Shown here one piece after another: positions 38,401 through 49,077 of a DNA stretch of 64,000 bases. Source of the DNA: Mesodorylaimus sp. YZB2_4 (lineage: Eukaryota > Nematoda > Enoplea > Dorylaimida > Dorylaimidae); NCBI GenBank assembly GCA_030248295.1, contig JASANH010000895.1:1-64000 (forward strand), in the 5' to 3' direction. Position numbers and translations under genes: made by a program. Under the pieces are notes generated by a model. That model did no database searches. It was not told the DNA's origin and worked only from the letters and a program-made list of their open reading frames with translations. Within the stretch, counting starts at the first letter, position 1. The number at the start of each line of letters is the position of its first letter.

Positions 38401-39660
38401 GATCTGTCGAATGGAATCATCATTTTTCAGGTATGCACTTTGGTAATTACTGTATTGACGGCCTTAATTTGGGGGTCTTGCTTTACAGTTGTACGACATA
38501 ATCAAACGCGGTTTGGTAGACTGGAAACGAGTGGTGGTCAAGTTCAAAAAGTTCGGCGGTATGATGGATCAGATTCAGAACTGCAACTACGCCGTCGATT
38601 TGGGCAAGAAGCTGCGGTTTTCACTGGTCGGAATTCAGGGAAAGGATATTTATGATGGGAACAAGACTTTGACTCTTGGTAAGGATACAAGATTGGATGG
38701 GAGGTGGCAGGAGACCAGGTTTGGTTTTCTAGCTTTGATATGGCAGCTGATGCGTGCCTACACGCTGACACTGTTGGCGCATTGCACACAGACGGGCGAT
38801 CAGTTGGCCACGGATAAAGAGATTATCGATTGGACTAATGAGAAATTGAAGAATTCAGGAAAACGTACGTCAATTTCGAGTTTCCAGGATCCACGACTTT
38901 CGGATGCTCGAGTGGTTATCGACTTGATCGACGCCATTCAACCCGGGATCATCGATTACAGTATTGTGCGCGATGCGGTCACTGACCAGGTACGCTTGTG
39001 CCCTAAATGGTGCCAGGTTATCTGGACACGCCTTGTTTTTAGGAAAAGTTAGCCAACGCCAAATACGCAATCACAACGGCTCGCAAGATGGGTGCGAAGG
39101 TGTACGCTCTGCCGGAGGACATAGTTGAAGTGAAGCCTAAGATGCTGTTGACTGTGTTCGCCTGTTTGATGGCTCGAGATTATCAACCGGATGTCAGAGA
39201 ACGTGCTGCAGCCCCGCCACCAGTAAGCGCCAAACCCCCGCCTCCACCAGTGGCTGCCAAGCCACCCAAGCCGGTTTTGATCGCCAATGGCGGGCAGCAG
39301 AATGGGGCGAAGGAGACGAACGGGACTGGCCACCACGAGGATGTGAAGGGGGAGAATGGTCAACTGGCTGCCCTGCAAAGCGATGCTGAACCCCCCGAAG
39401 TGAAGGATGATTCCAAAGAAGTCTCGCAGCAGCGGCAACAAATCTTGACTAAACAACAGTCCGAAGAAGAACGACCACTGGAGCCGTCCGCGCCTGGGCA
39501 GGATGCTGGAGAGATCGTAAACGACGATGTTCGCGAATCGCAAGTGCAAGAGAGCCAGAGTGAGACGCAGCTGCCACCAGAGCTGCCGCAAGTGGAATCG
39601 GCGGGAGTGAAAGAAAAGTTCTCGCAAGAAGAAGACAACAATGATGAGGACTGGGATTAG
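35463..39660 (+). CDS. Plastin/fimbrin actin-bundling protein with long C-terminal tail
   Basis: Bundles actin filaments in the cytoplasm through two actin-binding domains, each with two calponin-homology domains. Exons about 35463-35546, 36921-37082, 37144-37317, 37371-37466, 37522-37996, 38053-38430 (with an optional 57-base in-frame intron near 38227-38283), 38489-38678, 38733-38989 and 39043-39660. The N-terminus has one canonical EF hand ([14 protein letters not shown]); the second loop ([13 protein letters not shown]) has lost its acidic ligands. CH blocks: [122 protein letters not shown] and VFACLMARD. Plastins normally stop just after this last motif. Here about 155 more residues follow: a Pro/Ala stretch ([18 protein letters not shown]) then an acidic, Gln-rich tail ending NNDEDWD. 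Confidence 0.95.
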
Positions 39661-40428
39661 GGCCCTTGCATACCAAATTTCGTGCGCATGACATTACTAA
39701 CGCAATATCTTTTTATGGCTTTTATTTATAACGCCTCGTTTTTTGACACTAATCGTTTTTCGGCAATTACTTATGTATTTCTGGTTTGTGCCTTGAAACC
39801 GTGTTCCTTGTGGCTACGTAGTGCATGCTCGTATGTTGCCGCTTATGCAATGCTAGGATTATTTGAACTCTAATTGTAACCTTTCACATTGTCTGTGGGC
39901 TTGTGACACCCGGTACTTGATGTCAGATGGCAGTACAATGAGTTGTTTGTCATGACGAGCTTGACAAGACGGGCTCTATCGAACGACCCGAATAGTCGAG
40001 GGCAATACGCAAATTTCGGAAAACCAACCACGATGCCACCATCGACGGCAACGAAATCGTGTTCGTGTGCGAGCGCGAGGCACGTTCGTCTGTCTTATCT
40101 ACTTACTGGTCCCGTCAGCACAGGGAAACGATATTGACATTCAAAGTTCCAACGACTGAAGACAGGAAGAACAAATTAGGCGAGCGACGAGAGGCTTTTT
40201 TGTCCCTTGTAGAAGCTGATCCCCAAATTTAGAAGAACCATCATGCAGATGCAGTGGGCCTGTGAATCACTGCCGTGTAACTCGTAAATTCAGCACCTTC
40301 AGGAATCAGCGCGACAGCGCGACAAATTATAAGCAACATTATTTTACGGCATGCAATTTCTCTGTGAGTCAGAAATATTGCTGAGACATCAAAAAATGGA
40401 ATACAGTACACTTACTCGTATAACAGTG
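39661..40428. other. Region downstream of plastin
   Basis: Probable plastin 3' UTR followed by intergenic DNA. No open frame with recognisable content. Confidence 0.45.
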
Positions 40429-40802
40429 TCAAGCGTTTGGACGGTTTTGCATTATATTCTTTGACAGAAAATGAGGCCGCTTGCTCGTTTGATAAGCTTG
40501 AAGGACGACCCCTCGGCTTGGATTCCCGTGTGATTCCAGTTGGTCGACGAGCGATAGGTGGTGGATGAACGGGACTCGACTGTCAGCTGCTGACATATTT
40601 TTGGTCTTCACAAATTTATCGAATGCCATCAAGAATTTCTCGTCCAAATTTCCGCGTTTACATTGTTCGTCCAAATACTTTTCGAACTCTGAACGCAATT
40701 CCATCATTCGAGCTTGGTTACGTTCTTCCTTTTCGGATTCTCCATTTGCAACTACAAGATTCGAGTCGATCACCATAAGCTCGATTGGTTCCACTGTCGC
40801 TG
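40429..40802 (-). CDS. Unidentified gene, C-terminal exon
   Basis: The open exon is preceded by an acceptor (GATTCAG) at about 40803 and ends at a stop at 40429, about 124 codons. It is highly charged and helical: VEPIELMVID, then ANGESEKEERNQARMMELRSE-type helix, then FLMAFDKFVKTKN, and a basic tail ending NRPNA. Composition and the acceptor make it a credible exon. I do not recognise a family. Confidence 0.4.
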
Positions 40803-40892
40803 CTGAATCCGTTTACAGAGTCTGAACAGCTGGCAGGTTGGCTATACTGTATTCTCGCCCTTGTTCGCGTGATTCCATTTCCTGTAAAGGTC

Positions 40893-41018
40893 CTAAAGCT
40901 GATGATCTTTTGGATAAATTGCTGGGTCCGCAAGCATGGCTTCGTTGAATTCGTCATCCATTTTCAATTGACTCAAATAAAACTTCTGCGCTTCTTTGGG
41001 GTTCGTTTCTGCAACATA
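40893..41018 (-). CDS. Possible further exon of the unidentified gene
   Basis: After a TGTTGCAG acceptor near 41018 the minus strand reads about 40 codons of protein-like sequence (TNPKEAQKFYLSQLKMDDE, then FNEAMLADPAIYPKDHQL) and then a stop. It cannot be spliced in frame to 40802 with a standard GT donor, so either it belongs to another gene or the locus is broken. Confidence 0.25.
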   Translation of the reverse strand, partial: YVAETNPKEAQKFYLSQLKMDDEFNEAMLADPAIYPKDHQL

Positions 41019-41259
41019 GAAACAATGATAAGTATGCATGCACAACGTATGGGCATAGGTCGAAGGTGTCAAAGAGGCTTGGAAAAGGGATGGGCAACGG
41101 TCACAGGGGATGCACAGATCAGTGCTGTTGCAGTAGTGCCAGAGGAAGATCAGACAATAAGATGTTGAGCGTGGCAAATAGAAGGCACAGCAGGTAGCAG
41201 CAGAGGGCGAGGTAGAGCGTGCTAGGTTTAATCAATTAATGAATAAGCCAATTTTCCCC

Positions 41260-41478
41260 CCAGCATTGACCGATCCGATCCAACTGCTGGATCGGCAGGA
41301 TAGGCAACTAAAATGTTCGCGCTTCATCTGCTGGAACTGATGAGGGGTGGCATATTATGATGAGAAAATCCCGTTATTTCTCTCAAATCACTATTTCATC
41401 CCGCTTTAGGCGCTGGTGCTCTACTGCGCCTTCGGAGTGGACTGACAAGAGTGACAATGAGGAAACAGAGCAGAAGGT
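41260..41478 (+). mobile_element. Truncated MITE copy
   Basis: Begins CCAGCATTGACCGATCCGATC and continues AACTGCTGGATCGGC, GGCAACTAAAAT, ATTATGATGAGAAAATC, TTTCTCTCAAAT and CCCGCTTTAGGCGCTG. The internal sequence follows the copy at 57346-57704 in the same orientation. It stops before the far inverted repeat and is followed by a run of about 20 G (41492-41511). Confidence 0.75.
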
Positions 41479-41491
41479 TTGGGCGGTTGGG

Positions 41492-41511
41492 GGGGGGGGG
41501 GGGGGGATGGG
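41492..41511 (+). repeat. Poly-G tract
   Basis: Uninterrupted run of about 19-20 G. Such runs are prone to sequencing and assembly length error. Confidence 0.9.
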
Positions 41512-41823
41512 AAACAGTCCAAATACGTTTGGATTCTTCCCACTAAAACTTAACATTAGAAAAGCCGTACAGATACTCCAAAAGACTCCAAAAAATAATT
41601 CCAAAAGCATTGTTTCGTTTTTTTCTGATAATCGGCGAAATGAAAATGCTTTAGCAGAATCGAGGCGATGGCTGTGGGAACGTTGGAAAACCTTTGCGAA
41701 CGAATTCATCGCTTTCGTACTGGCAGTGACCTTTCTGATCTAAATGAACAAAACCTCTTTGCTAATTCCTAAGCTTCGCAGTACATGCACCGCAGCTTAT
41801 TAGCCATAAACCTTATGCATATG

Positions 41824-42117
41824 CCAGCATCGGCCGATCCGACCCTGGCCTGGGGCCTGGAACCCGAGCCTGGATCCCGACTCCGATCCGATCGAAGATT
41901 GATAGGGACGACGTATTTGGCACTGTGTCCTCACTGCCACTCCGTCAGTCCACGCAAAAGAACACAGGAGAGACAACCAGCGCCTAATGCGGATTTGAGA
42001 TTTTCTCATCACAGTATGGCAGATAAAGCGCAACAAATTTTAGTCGCCTATCCGGCCGATCCAGCAGTCGAATCGGCTTGGGATATCTGATCCACCTCTC
42101 AGATCGGTCGATGCCGG
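41824..42117 (-). mobile_element. MITE with terminal inverted repeats and 8-base target duplication
   Basis: Starts CCAGCATCGGCCGATCCGA and ends GATCGGTCGATGCCGG, giving inverted termini of about 16 bases with two mismatches. It is flanked on both sides by TGCATATG (41816-41823 and 42118-42125), a perfect 8-base target-site duplication. Eight-base duplications with short TIRs and a 294-base non-coding body are typical of hAT-derived MITEs. The body is the reverse orientation of the copies at 41260 and 57346. Confidence 0.85.
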
Positions 42118-42125
42118 TGCATATG

Positions 42126-43837
42126 TCTACCAAAATAACGCACATCGCGCATCTAGTGACTAATTTTAACGCTAACGCAGTGCATAAGCTGCATGAAAAA
42201 ATATTTTAAAAATATACAGTAGGCCAGAAAACGCACCCTCAAGAATCATACCGTCACTTCAGCTTTGAAGTGCATACATAATATTTTTGTTCGTCAGCCG
42301 GTCGTCCATTTTTCTTGTATGTGCTCGAACTGCGGAAAAAAATATTTGTCAACAATGGAAAACTTTCTATATGATTTTCCATTTTCGCGTCGTCGAACAT
42401 ACGAAATTGTTCCCGAGATTATTTCATGAAGTCCGCGGCTGCGCGACCTCCCGCGGCAGTCAGACGCAAAGTTTGAATTTGGCGCGTTTTATGGTACGGC
42501 AAGTATGAACCTGAAAGTCTAAACGGTTCGTAGGTATTGCTCATTTTCGGCTATTGTTGTTTGCTTTGGCGTGGCGTTCGGTCGGAATTTGGTGCAGTCC
42601 GTTTGAAGTAACGAGTGCGCAACAAGAGCTTCGCGACTTTATCGATACTTTCGAAATAACATTTTGAACAAGTGAGTAATTTCTTTTATTGTTGCATAAC
42701 AGCTGCGTAGCGTAGTTAGGTGGTGACACGGCAAATAGCGAGTGTAGGTACTGTAATCCAAATCGGCGTAGTATATATATATATAGGGTTACGTAGGGAG
42801 GCAGTGGGTCCTTACGTAATCCCGGGGCATCATCAGTCTGAAAAGCCCGCCAGTCCCAGCTCGGGCCCTGCTGGAAAGGCAGCAGTCCCAAGCCTACTGC
42901 AAACTGAACAGAACTTTCTCTCATATACCCTAGCCGGCACTTTTGCACTTACGATTAGTTCCCCAACAGGCTTATGGATAGGCCGGTTATAGGCTCAGGC
43001 TTAGGCTTAGGCTAGGATAGGCTGGATTTGGGCTTAGTCTAGGATAGGCTGGATTTGGGCTTAGTCTTAGCCTTAGGCTTAGGCTAGGATGGACTGTATT
43101 CAAGAGATGGGGTAACAAAGTGCAAAGGGGGTGGGGGCCTACAGTAGGTAGGCCTACCCTACCGTATGAGGGCCTAGATGTCGCTATACTGTATCTATCG
43201 CATGATTTACTGTGGGACCGGTCTCCATCACTACATGTACATTAGGCCTACCTATCTTAGATTTGAAGGGGTTTGCATATTTGATCGGGAAGGAATTCAT
43301 GGTTCGGTATGGTTGATATGGGAAGGCAAACTAGCTGCACACGGTCATCCAATGGTGCAACGTGTGTCTGCTATCTGTTAGTGTTTATTCATCACGCTGG
43401 CTAATTAGGGGTACAGCTGGTTCAGGGGTTATACCTACGAGCATAGTGGAACTGCGGGCTTCGCGATAGTGTCTTGTCGCGAGCAGTGAAAGCAAATCGT
43501 TTGTGAAACATAGGCAGTGCACAGATTTTCTGCTTTTTACTAAGCGAGTCGGCTATACGTATACCTTACGAGCATAAACGACCGTTTTTTATATGCCCAT
43601 CCCACCCAGAGAGGTTCGTGCGCATTATTTCTTAGCCACATAACCATTAGCCAGTTTGGACTGTAGGCCAGGCGAGGGTGGGCGTGGGGAGAAGAAGCTA
43701 TTGTATCTCGGCAAGCTTTGCTTTCCCGACATGTCTTGACAGCCGTGAGTTGGTGATTTGGTCCCGGTGTTTTGAAGGGCATGACTGTCCGTTCTGCTAT
43801 AAACCAATTCACAATTCATGACTGCATATTTAGGAAA
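42126..43837. other. Region upstream of the SAM-Tudor gene
   Basis: No coding exon recognised. It holds a TA microsatellite at about 42773-42785 and the TTAGGC-like repeats at about 42980-43100. A TTTAG acceptor just before the ATG at 43838 implies a 5' untranslated exon upstream. Confidence 0.45.
42980..43095. repeat. TTAGGC-like degenerate tandem repeats
   Basis: GGCTTAGGCTTAGGCTAGGA occurs twice, on either side of two copies of a roughly 27-base unit containing GGATAGGCTGGATTTGGGC. The hexamer TTAGGC is the nematode telomere unit, but here it is degenerate and interstitial. Confidence 0.7.
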
Positions 43838-46800
43838 ATGGCAGCTTCGTCGTGGACGTGCGACGATGTTGTCCGCTGGTTGAAAGACGTTGGCTACGAA
43901 AAATATGCGCAATATTTCTACGAAAACGATATTAATGGCGAGTGTCTTCTGTCAATTACTAAGGAAGATTTGTTTTATATGGTTAAAGTTTTCGGAAAAA
44001 TATTCACACTTGGTGAAATTTTGAAATTCGAAAAATGTTTGGGCCGACTGAAAGGTAGTGTCTAACGAAACTTATCTGAGCCTACTGTGAATTATACTCT
44101 TTTATCTTTTTAGAAATGAACGGTCATACGTTCTCGGCTGCAGGAATCGTAAACCCCGTTTCGTCGGAAGTGCAAGTAATGTCCAACAAGGCCAATTGGA
44201 AAGAAGGTGGACTCGATGAATGTATTCGTGGTAAGATGCTACATTTTTAAGATTAGGGCACGTACATTCTCGCAATTGTTTTCAGTGATGGAAAGTGCCT
44301 ATCCAAATTACTGCTGGCGTTACAAATCGGTCGAAGTGCTCTTCAAGGATTACATTCCACTTCATGGTGCTGTGAAAGGTGAATCTCCAGTGGCAACAGC
44401 TATTCCTGTGGTCGCGACGCACGTCATCTCGCCCGTCGATTTCTACGTTCAGCCAAGTCTCATTCAACAAATGGTGAGGAGACTGCAAGATCAATTGCAG
44501 GACGTCTATTCGGAATCGACGGAAGCTGTGCCCCGTGAAAATGTGAGTGTGCTTTTCAGGATACACGTACGAACCATGGAGCTGAATTTGATATCTTTTA
44601 GATTTACGTCGGAATGCCGTGCATAACTCGATACAAGGAAGACAATAATTGGTACCGTGCTCAAGTGGTCGATGTGGTTGGAGTTGATGAAGCGCCGGTG
44701 AAATTTATTGATTGGGGAAATCGGCAATATTCAACTTTTAGCGAACTCAAACCGTTGAAAAAGGAATTTGGGCGATTGCCACCAGCAGCTTTGCAGTGCC
44801 GCATTAAAGGTAAGTACTGACTGCGACGCCAGTCCTAGATGAGCTTAATTTAAAAATTTTACTTTGTATTTATTTGGGGATCGATTAACGTGGTTCTATT
44901 CTTCAGGTGTTCGCGAACGCACGTTGGAGCAAAAAGTGCTGGACGCTTTTCATCAAGAAATTGAATGTTTGGGTTGCGAAATTCTGGTCAGTATTGTTTC
45001 TTCGACGTCGGAACCATTCTTGGTTGAGATTTTCAACAAGTACAACAAAGAAAATATCGGACTGAAATATTTGCCAAAAGAACCGATTTGCCCAAAGTTG
45101 CCATCAATGGATGCCTTAAAAAAGAAGAAGGATCGTGATCGAGTGAGTAGATTTTTTGCGATGTCGATAGTTTTTGTAGAAAACAATGTTTTTGCAGGCG
45201 ATGACGGACGAGAATGGTTCAAATGTTGTTGTGGACAGCGACACGAAAGTATTTGCTTGCGATCTGGATGGTGAGTTTCCTTTTGGCATTATTTTAATTT
45301 CGTCCCAGCAGTCCCAATCTACTCGTTTGAGGTTTTAGCAATAATGGACGGTGCTATGGACGGATACTCGTCCAGCGATGATGGGTACACTGGAGAAATC
45401 AAACGCACGAATAAAAAGATCCGCAAGTTCTTGCACGAAGAAAAAGTACAAGCTCAACGAAAAAAGCCGCCGAAAGGATCAGAGGAAGAAGAACGATTAC
45501 GTGTCGTTAAATTGCCGAATACTGAAACCTCGTTTCAACGTCGTTTTCGAAAGCAGAGGAAACCGTTGGCCGGCCGTTTGCGCGTACGGATAGCTCATGT
45601 CAAGTCGAACAAAGAAATATACGTTCATATTATCACCTTGGAAGAAGCCAGCGGAAATGTGCAAGAGGCTTTGGCTGAAAATTATGGTAATGCACCGCCG
45701 GCATTGCCTGTCGAGCTCGTGGCTGTGGACAACGCTTGCGTTATTTATGCACCGAAGGAAAATACGTGGTATCGATGCCGAATCGTGGAAGCGAACGACA
45801 GCGGAGTTATTTTGCAAGCAGTCGATTTTGGGAAACACTTGCCGATCGTTGCTCCGTGTGAGTACGGGCGTCTGAAGGTGTTGTTGTCTGGATCGGCGTT
45901 GGACTCGCCGCCGCAAGCATTTTTCTGCCGTATCGACCAGTTGTGCGAATGGGAACCAACTCCAACGGAGACTCGAATCATTCGCGATATATTGCCAGTT
46001 GGTAGCGAAATGCTGGCAGAATTCGATCGATCGCGCGAACCGTGGCGAATTCGTATGTGGTATCCGGATACTAGTCAATGTTTTGTGGAACATTTCGAAG
46101 CTACTTTGGAAAAATGCGGTCTTCGGGATATCATCGCATGCGAGCGTCGACCGTGCACCGATGTGGCCGTTTGGATCAAACCGCCCACTCTCGGACCTCC
46201 TAGCAAACTGATGGAAGAAAATCAAAGTGGAAACGTGGCCTTTTCGAATTTGCAAACGCTGGAATGCTCGGGAAGACAAACGGAGCCTAAGCCGGCTGTA
46301 CAGACGACTGCGAGTGGGAATGGAGAAGTGACCAGCCAGTGGCCGAGTCAACGATATGCTAATGACATTGAAGGTAAGTCCAGGCTGGCGTGGAGATCCG
46401 TGCTGATTGCGAAACAGGCTTGTTTTAAGCTGTTCTGTGCGGAAGTATCGGAGTGGCTGGGTACGACTCGGAAGAAGAGAACGTGGTTGTGGCTGCCACG
46501 AGTCGTCGAGCTAGGCGACGTGGCGTCGGTTTGGTCGAAATGGAAGATGAGGAGAAAGACGAAAAAGGTTCGATTTGCGATTTCACAGAAGAAAAGAAGC
46601 AGTTGGTCAATCAGTGGCTGGAACGAGCGGTTGGAGGCGAGGGTTCTTGCAGTTCGAGCGTGTCGACGACTCCGAAAAGGCAATCGGTAGCGGCTCAATA
46701 CAATCCGGATTTGAGCCGTCGACCTACTGTACAACGCAGCGTGAATGTTCCAGCGCCGAAATCAGTGGATGGATGTGCTAATCAACGGGATGGTGAACCG

Positions 46801-46893
46801 ACTTGCGTGAAAAGGAACCTAAATGTTCGAGTTCCACTTCAGGCGGCTCAAGTAATAACGAATGCAATGACTGGAAATGCGGCCACCAAATGA
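43838..46893 (+). CDS. SAM domain plus two extended Tudor domains, 8 exons
   Basis: Exons 43838-44054, 44114-44230, 44286-44542, 44602-44809, 44907-45142, 45198-45270, 45339-46373 and 46430-46893 join to about 868 residues. Residues 5-75 are a SAM domain (WTCDDVVRWLKDVGYEKYAQ, then DINGECLLSITKEDLFYM), a protein-interaction module. Residues around 190-330 form an extended Tudor domain: GMPCITRYKEDNNWYRAQVV, VKFIDWGNRQY and LPPAALQCRI, with the aromatic-cage type residues W, Y, F, D and N. A second, weaker one spans about residues 490-620 (ENTWYRCRIVEA, VILQAVDFGKHLPI, PPQAFFCRI). Between them lies a basic Lys/Arg-rich segment. The tail is acidic then Ser/Thr-rich. Extended Tudor domains bind dimethyl-arginine on Piwi-type proteins, so a germline/piRNA role is plausible but inferred. 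No orthologue name can be given. Confidence 0.85.
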
Positions 46894-47362
46894 ATTACAA
46901 GCTGTTGATCTCGATGTGGGGAAGTAAGGACCATGTAGGATATAATGTAGACTTCCTTGTTTTTTGGGTTAAAAAGGAGTTCTGAGTTTTTTGAGCTTTC
47001 GAGAGTTAAATGATAATTTGATCTTTTGAGTAGGATTCGTGCTTGGTTCAAATGGGATAAAAGAATTTTTGGGTATAGCTATGGTTGCTGGTGTGAGGGG
47101 ATGAGTCCATAATCACACAAATGTTGCATTGGTCCAAGTGAAAGCGTGACATGGTACGCATGAGATGGAGGTCTATCTCTAATTACCATAGTGGCTAGAC
47201 ACTGAGAGAGGGTATGAAAGGGTGTGCCTGCTGGCAGCTAGCTAATCGAAAGAGCATCAATAGGAAACTAGCGCCTTACACACGCACCACAGGACTAAGG
47301 TAGGGATAGGTAAGGGAAAAGAACCACCTGTCAGCCATAGGAAAGTGAGAAAGAGCAGATTT
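46894..47362. other. Convergent intergenic region
   Basis: Between the 3' ends of the SAM-Tudor and G-gamma genes. Presumably 3' UTRs; nothing else seen. Confidence 0.45.
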
Positions 47363-47627
47363 TCAGAGAATCAGACACGACTTCTTTTCGTTCCAAGGAT
47401 TGTTCGATTCGGATATTCCATTGACCAAGGCGTCCTTTTCTTTGTTCTTCTCGCAATAGTCTTTCAAACTATAAAAGGCGAAGAGGTGACTGTGATGGGG
47501 ATGAGCTGGGCGGGACTCACTCTTTGGCCACTTCTGAAATGGGTTTTCGTTTGAGGCTGGCCTCGGCCCTAAGCTGACGCAGTTGTCCATTGATGAAATC
47601 GGTTTGCTCTTTCACGTTTTTCGACAT
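47363..47627 (-). CDS. G-protein gamma subunit, 2 exons
   Basis: Exon 1 is 47521-47627 and exon 2 is 47363-47468 on the minus strand; they join in phase (GA|T) to a 70-residue protein, the usual gamma length. It forms the obligate G-beta-gamma dimer at the plasma membrane. Exon 1 reads MSKNVKEQTDFINGQLRQLR, the helix that coils with G-beta, then RKPISEVAKDLKDYC. Exon 2 ends SESNNPWNEKKSCLIL: the NPW(F)xEKK motif, and a C-terminal CaaX box CLIL whose final Leu predicts geranylgeranylation. The 52-base intron has a GTGAGT donor and TATAG acceptor. The gene lies head to head with G-beta at 49078. It was too short and split to be evident as one long frame. Confidence 0.93.
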
Positions 47628-49077
47628 ATCGGCCAGCGAAGAAGACAAGTAGATGAGTGAGGAGACGAGGTGCTAATGGTGCGAGCCGTTCCTCCGGCAC
47701 CTTGGTTGACGAGACGCGTTTCCAAGGGGCGTCCACCTTCATCTAGTGTACATAAATGGCCGAGCCTGCGCGCAGCTTTCGCCGACAGAAGCTCTAGGAC
47801 TAGGACGGAAGCCGGCACAGGTATGAGCAGGGACGCAATCCGAGAACCCCATGCGAGATTAGTATAATGCGCCCCGGCCTCGTGCGCACAATATCCAATA
47901 ATTGAGTGTCTGGTCTTCACTTGAGCAACGGGCTCGCCGGCGTCCCGGCACCCCCACACCGTCCAATATCCGCCTCCCATTCCTGCATAGTGCCAGCTAA
48001 TAACCAGAGGACACTCGGTGAGTCACCTGCCTCGTTGGAACGTCCACTCGAGTCTCGTTGATTATGCAAGCCACCCACTCTACGAGTATGTGCTCAAGCA
48101 TGTTTTGGTGGGAGAACAAGTCGCAAACACCGCGCAGTGTTGATCGGGGTGACTCGATTTGATAAAGCCCCAGGTGTGCAAACATCGCCGCCCCCCTTTT
48201 ACCTTGCATTAGCAGCTGCTTGAACTCAATAGCATTTCATATTACGCGCGCGCTTAGGCTAGCGTGTGCGCGTCGCGTCGGGACCTAGCGTCTGCTTACA
48301 ACAAAATAATCCCATTATTTTGCCGTATCTCTGGGCGCTGTGCGAATCAATAATGCGGGTCATCTGGGTTGCGACTGGCGCTAGGCGGCAGATACCGCTG
48401 GCGGGTTCGTGTTCAACAAATCGGGATTTCGGGCGTTCTAATTCACAATCGGCTTGAACATTGGAACTGCGGTAACGCGATTTCTGATTACTGCTTGTGA
48501 CAGCCATTCAATATCGGCTGTCCCAGAGTGCTGATTGGGTTCGTGCTTAAGATCCTTTGCTGTGAGTTTCATCGGTTGGTGTTGGCATATATTTGACGAA
48601 GGGCAATTCGTCTGTACGATTTGATTTATCTGCAAGCTGTTCTCGAACAAATTTTACAGTAAGTCGTCATCTTTACGTGTTGGCGATACCGGGCGTTGGT
48701 CATTGGACTTGCACTTCGAAAATATTATCGACATAGACTTTTATCGATCGTCGCAACAAGGACATCGTGAAGACGGTTGGTCGAGGTGCGCTCTGTACCA
48801 AGAACACTATTACGCGTCGCCATAGCAGCTTTCGCACATGCTTCGACTTATTCTGCATCGGCATTTGGGTAGGCGGTCGAAGTAGTTCAAGTTGACTTTA
48901 TTCCCTCCATTTGTTTGTTGGAATTCTGTTTTTTGCTGCCAAACGGTAAGTTAGGTGCCTCAAAAAGTAGATTTTGTAGAGTCGGTCTAGGCTGTATACG
49001 GCATGCATCCGGTCTCGTATGTGAACGAATTGCGCGGTGTAACGTTTGTTTCGTGTTTTAGTTGAAAGCTATCAATT
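47628..49077. promoter_or_regulatory. Divergent region between G-gamma and G-beta genes
   Basis: 1.45 kb lie between the two opposite start codons, so both promoters must be here unless 5' UTR introns intervene. Small frames on both strands (47612-47980, 48259-48507) lack domains. No specific transcription-factor site is claimed. Confidence 0.5.

Noticed and set aside
39049..39627. Minus-strand frame of 192 codons
   Set aside because: Antisense shadow of the last plastin exon.
41357..41743. Plus frame of 128 codons
   Set aside because: It runs through the truncated MITE and the poly-G tract (a Gly run), so it is not a gene.
45497..46351. Minus-strand frame of 284 codons
   Set aside because: Antisense shadow of the large exon of the SAM-Tudor gene; no domain of its own.
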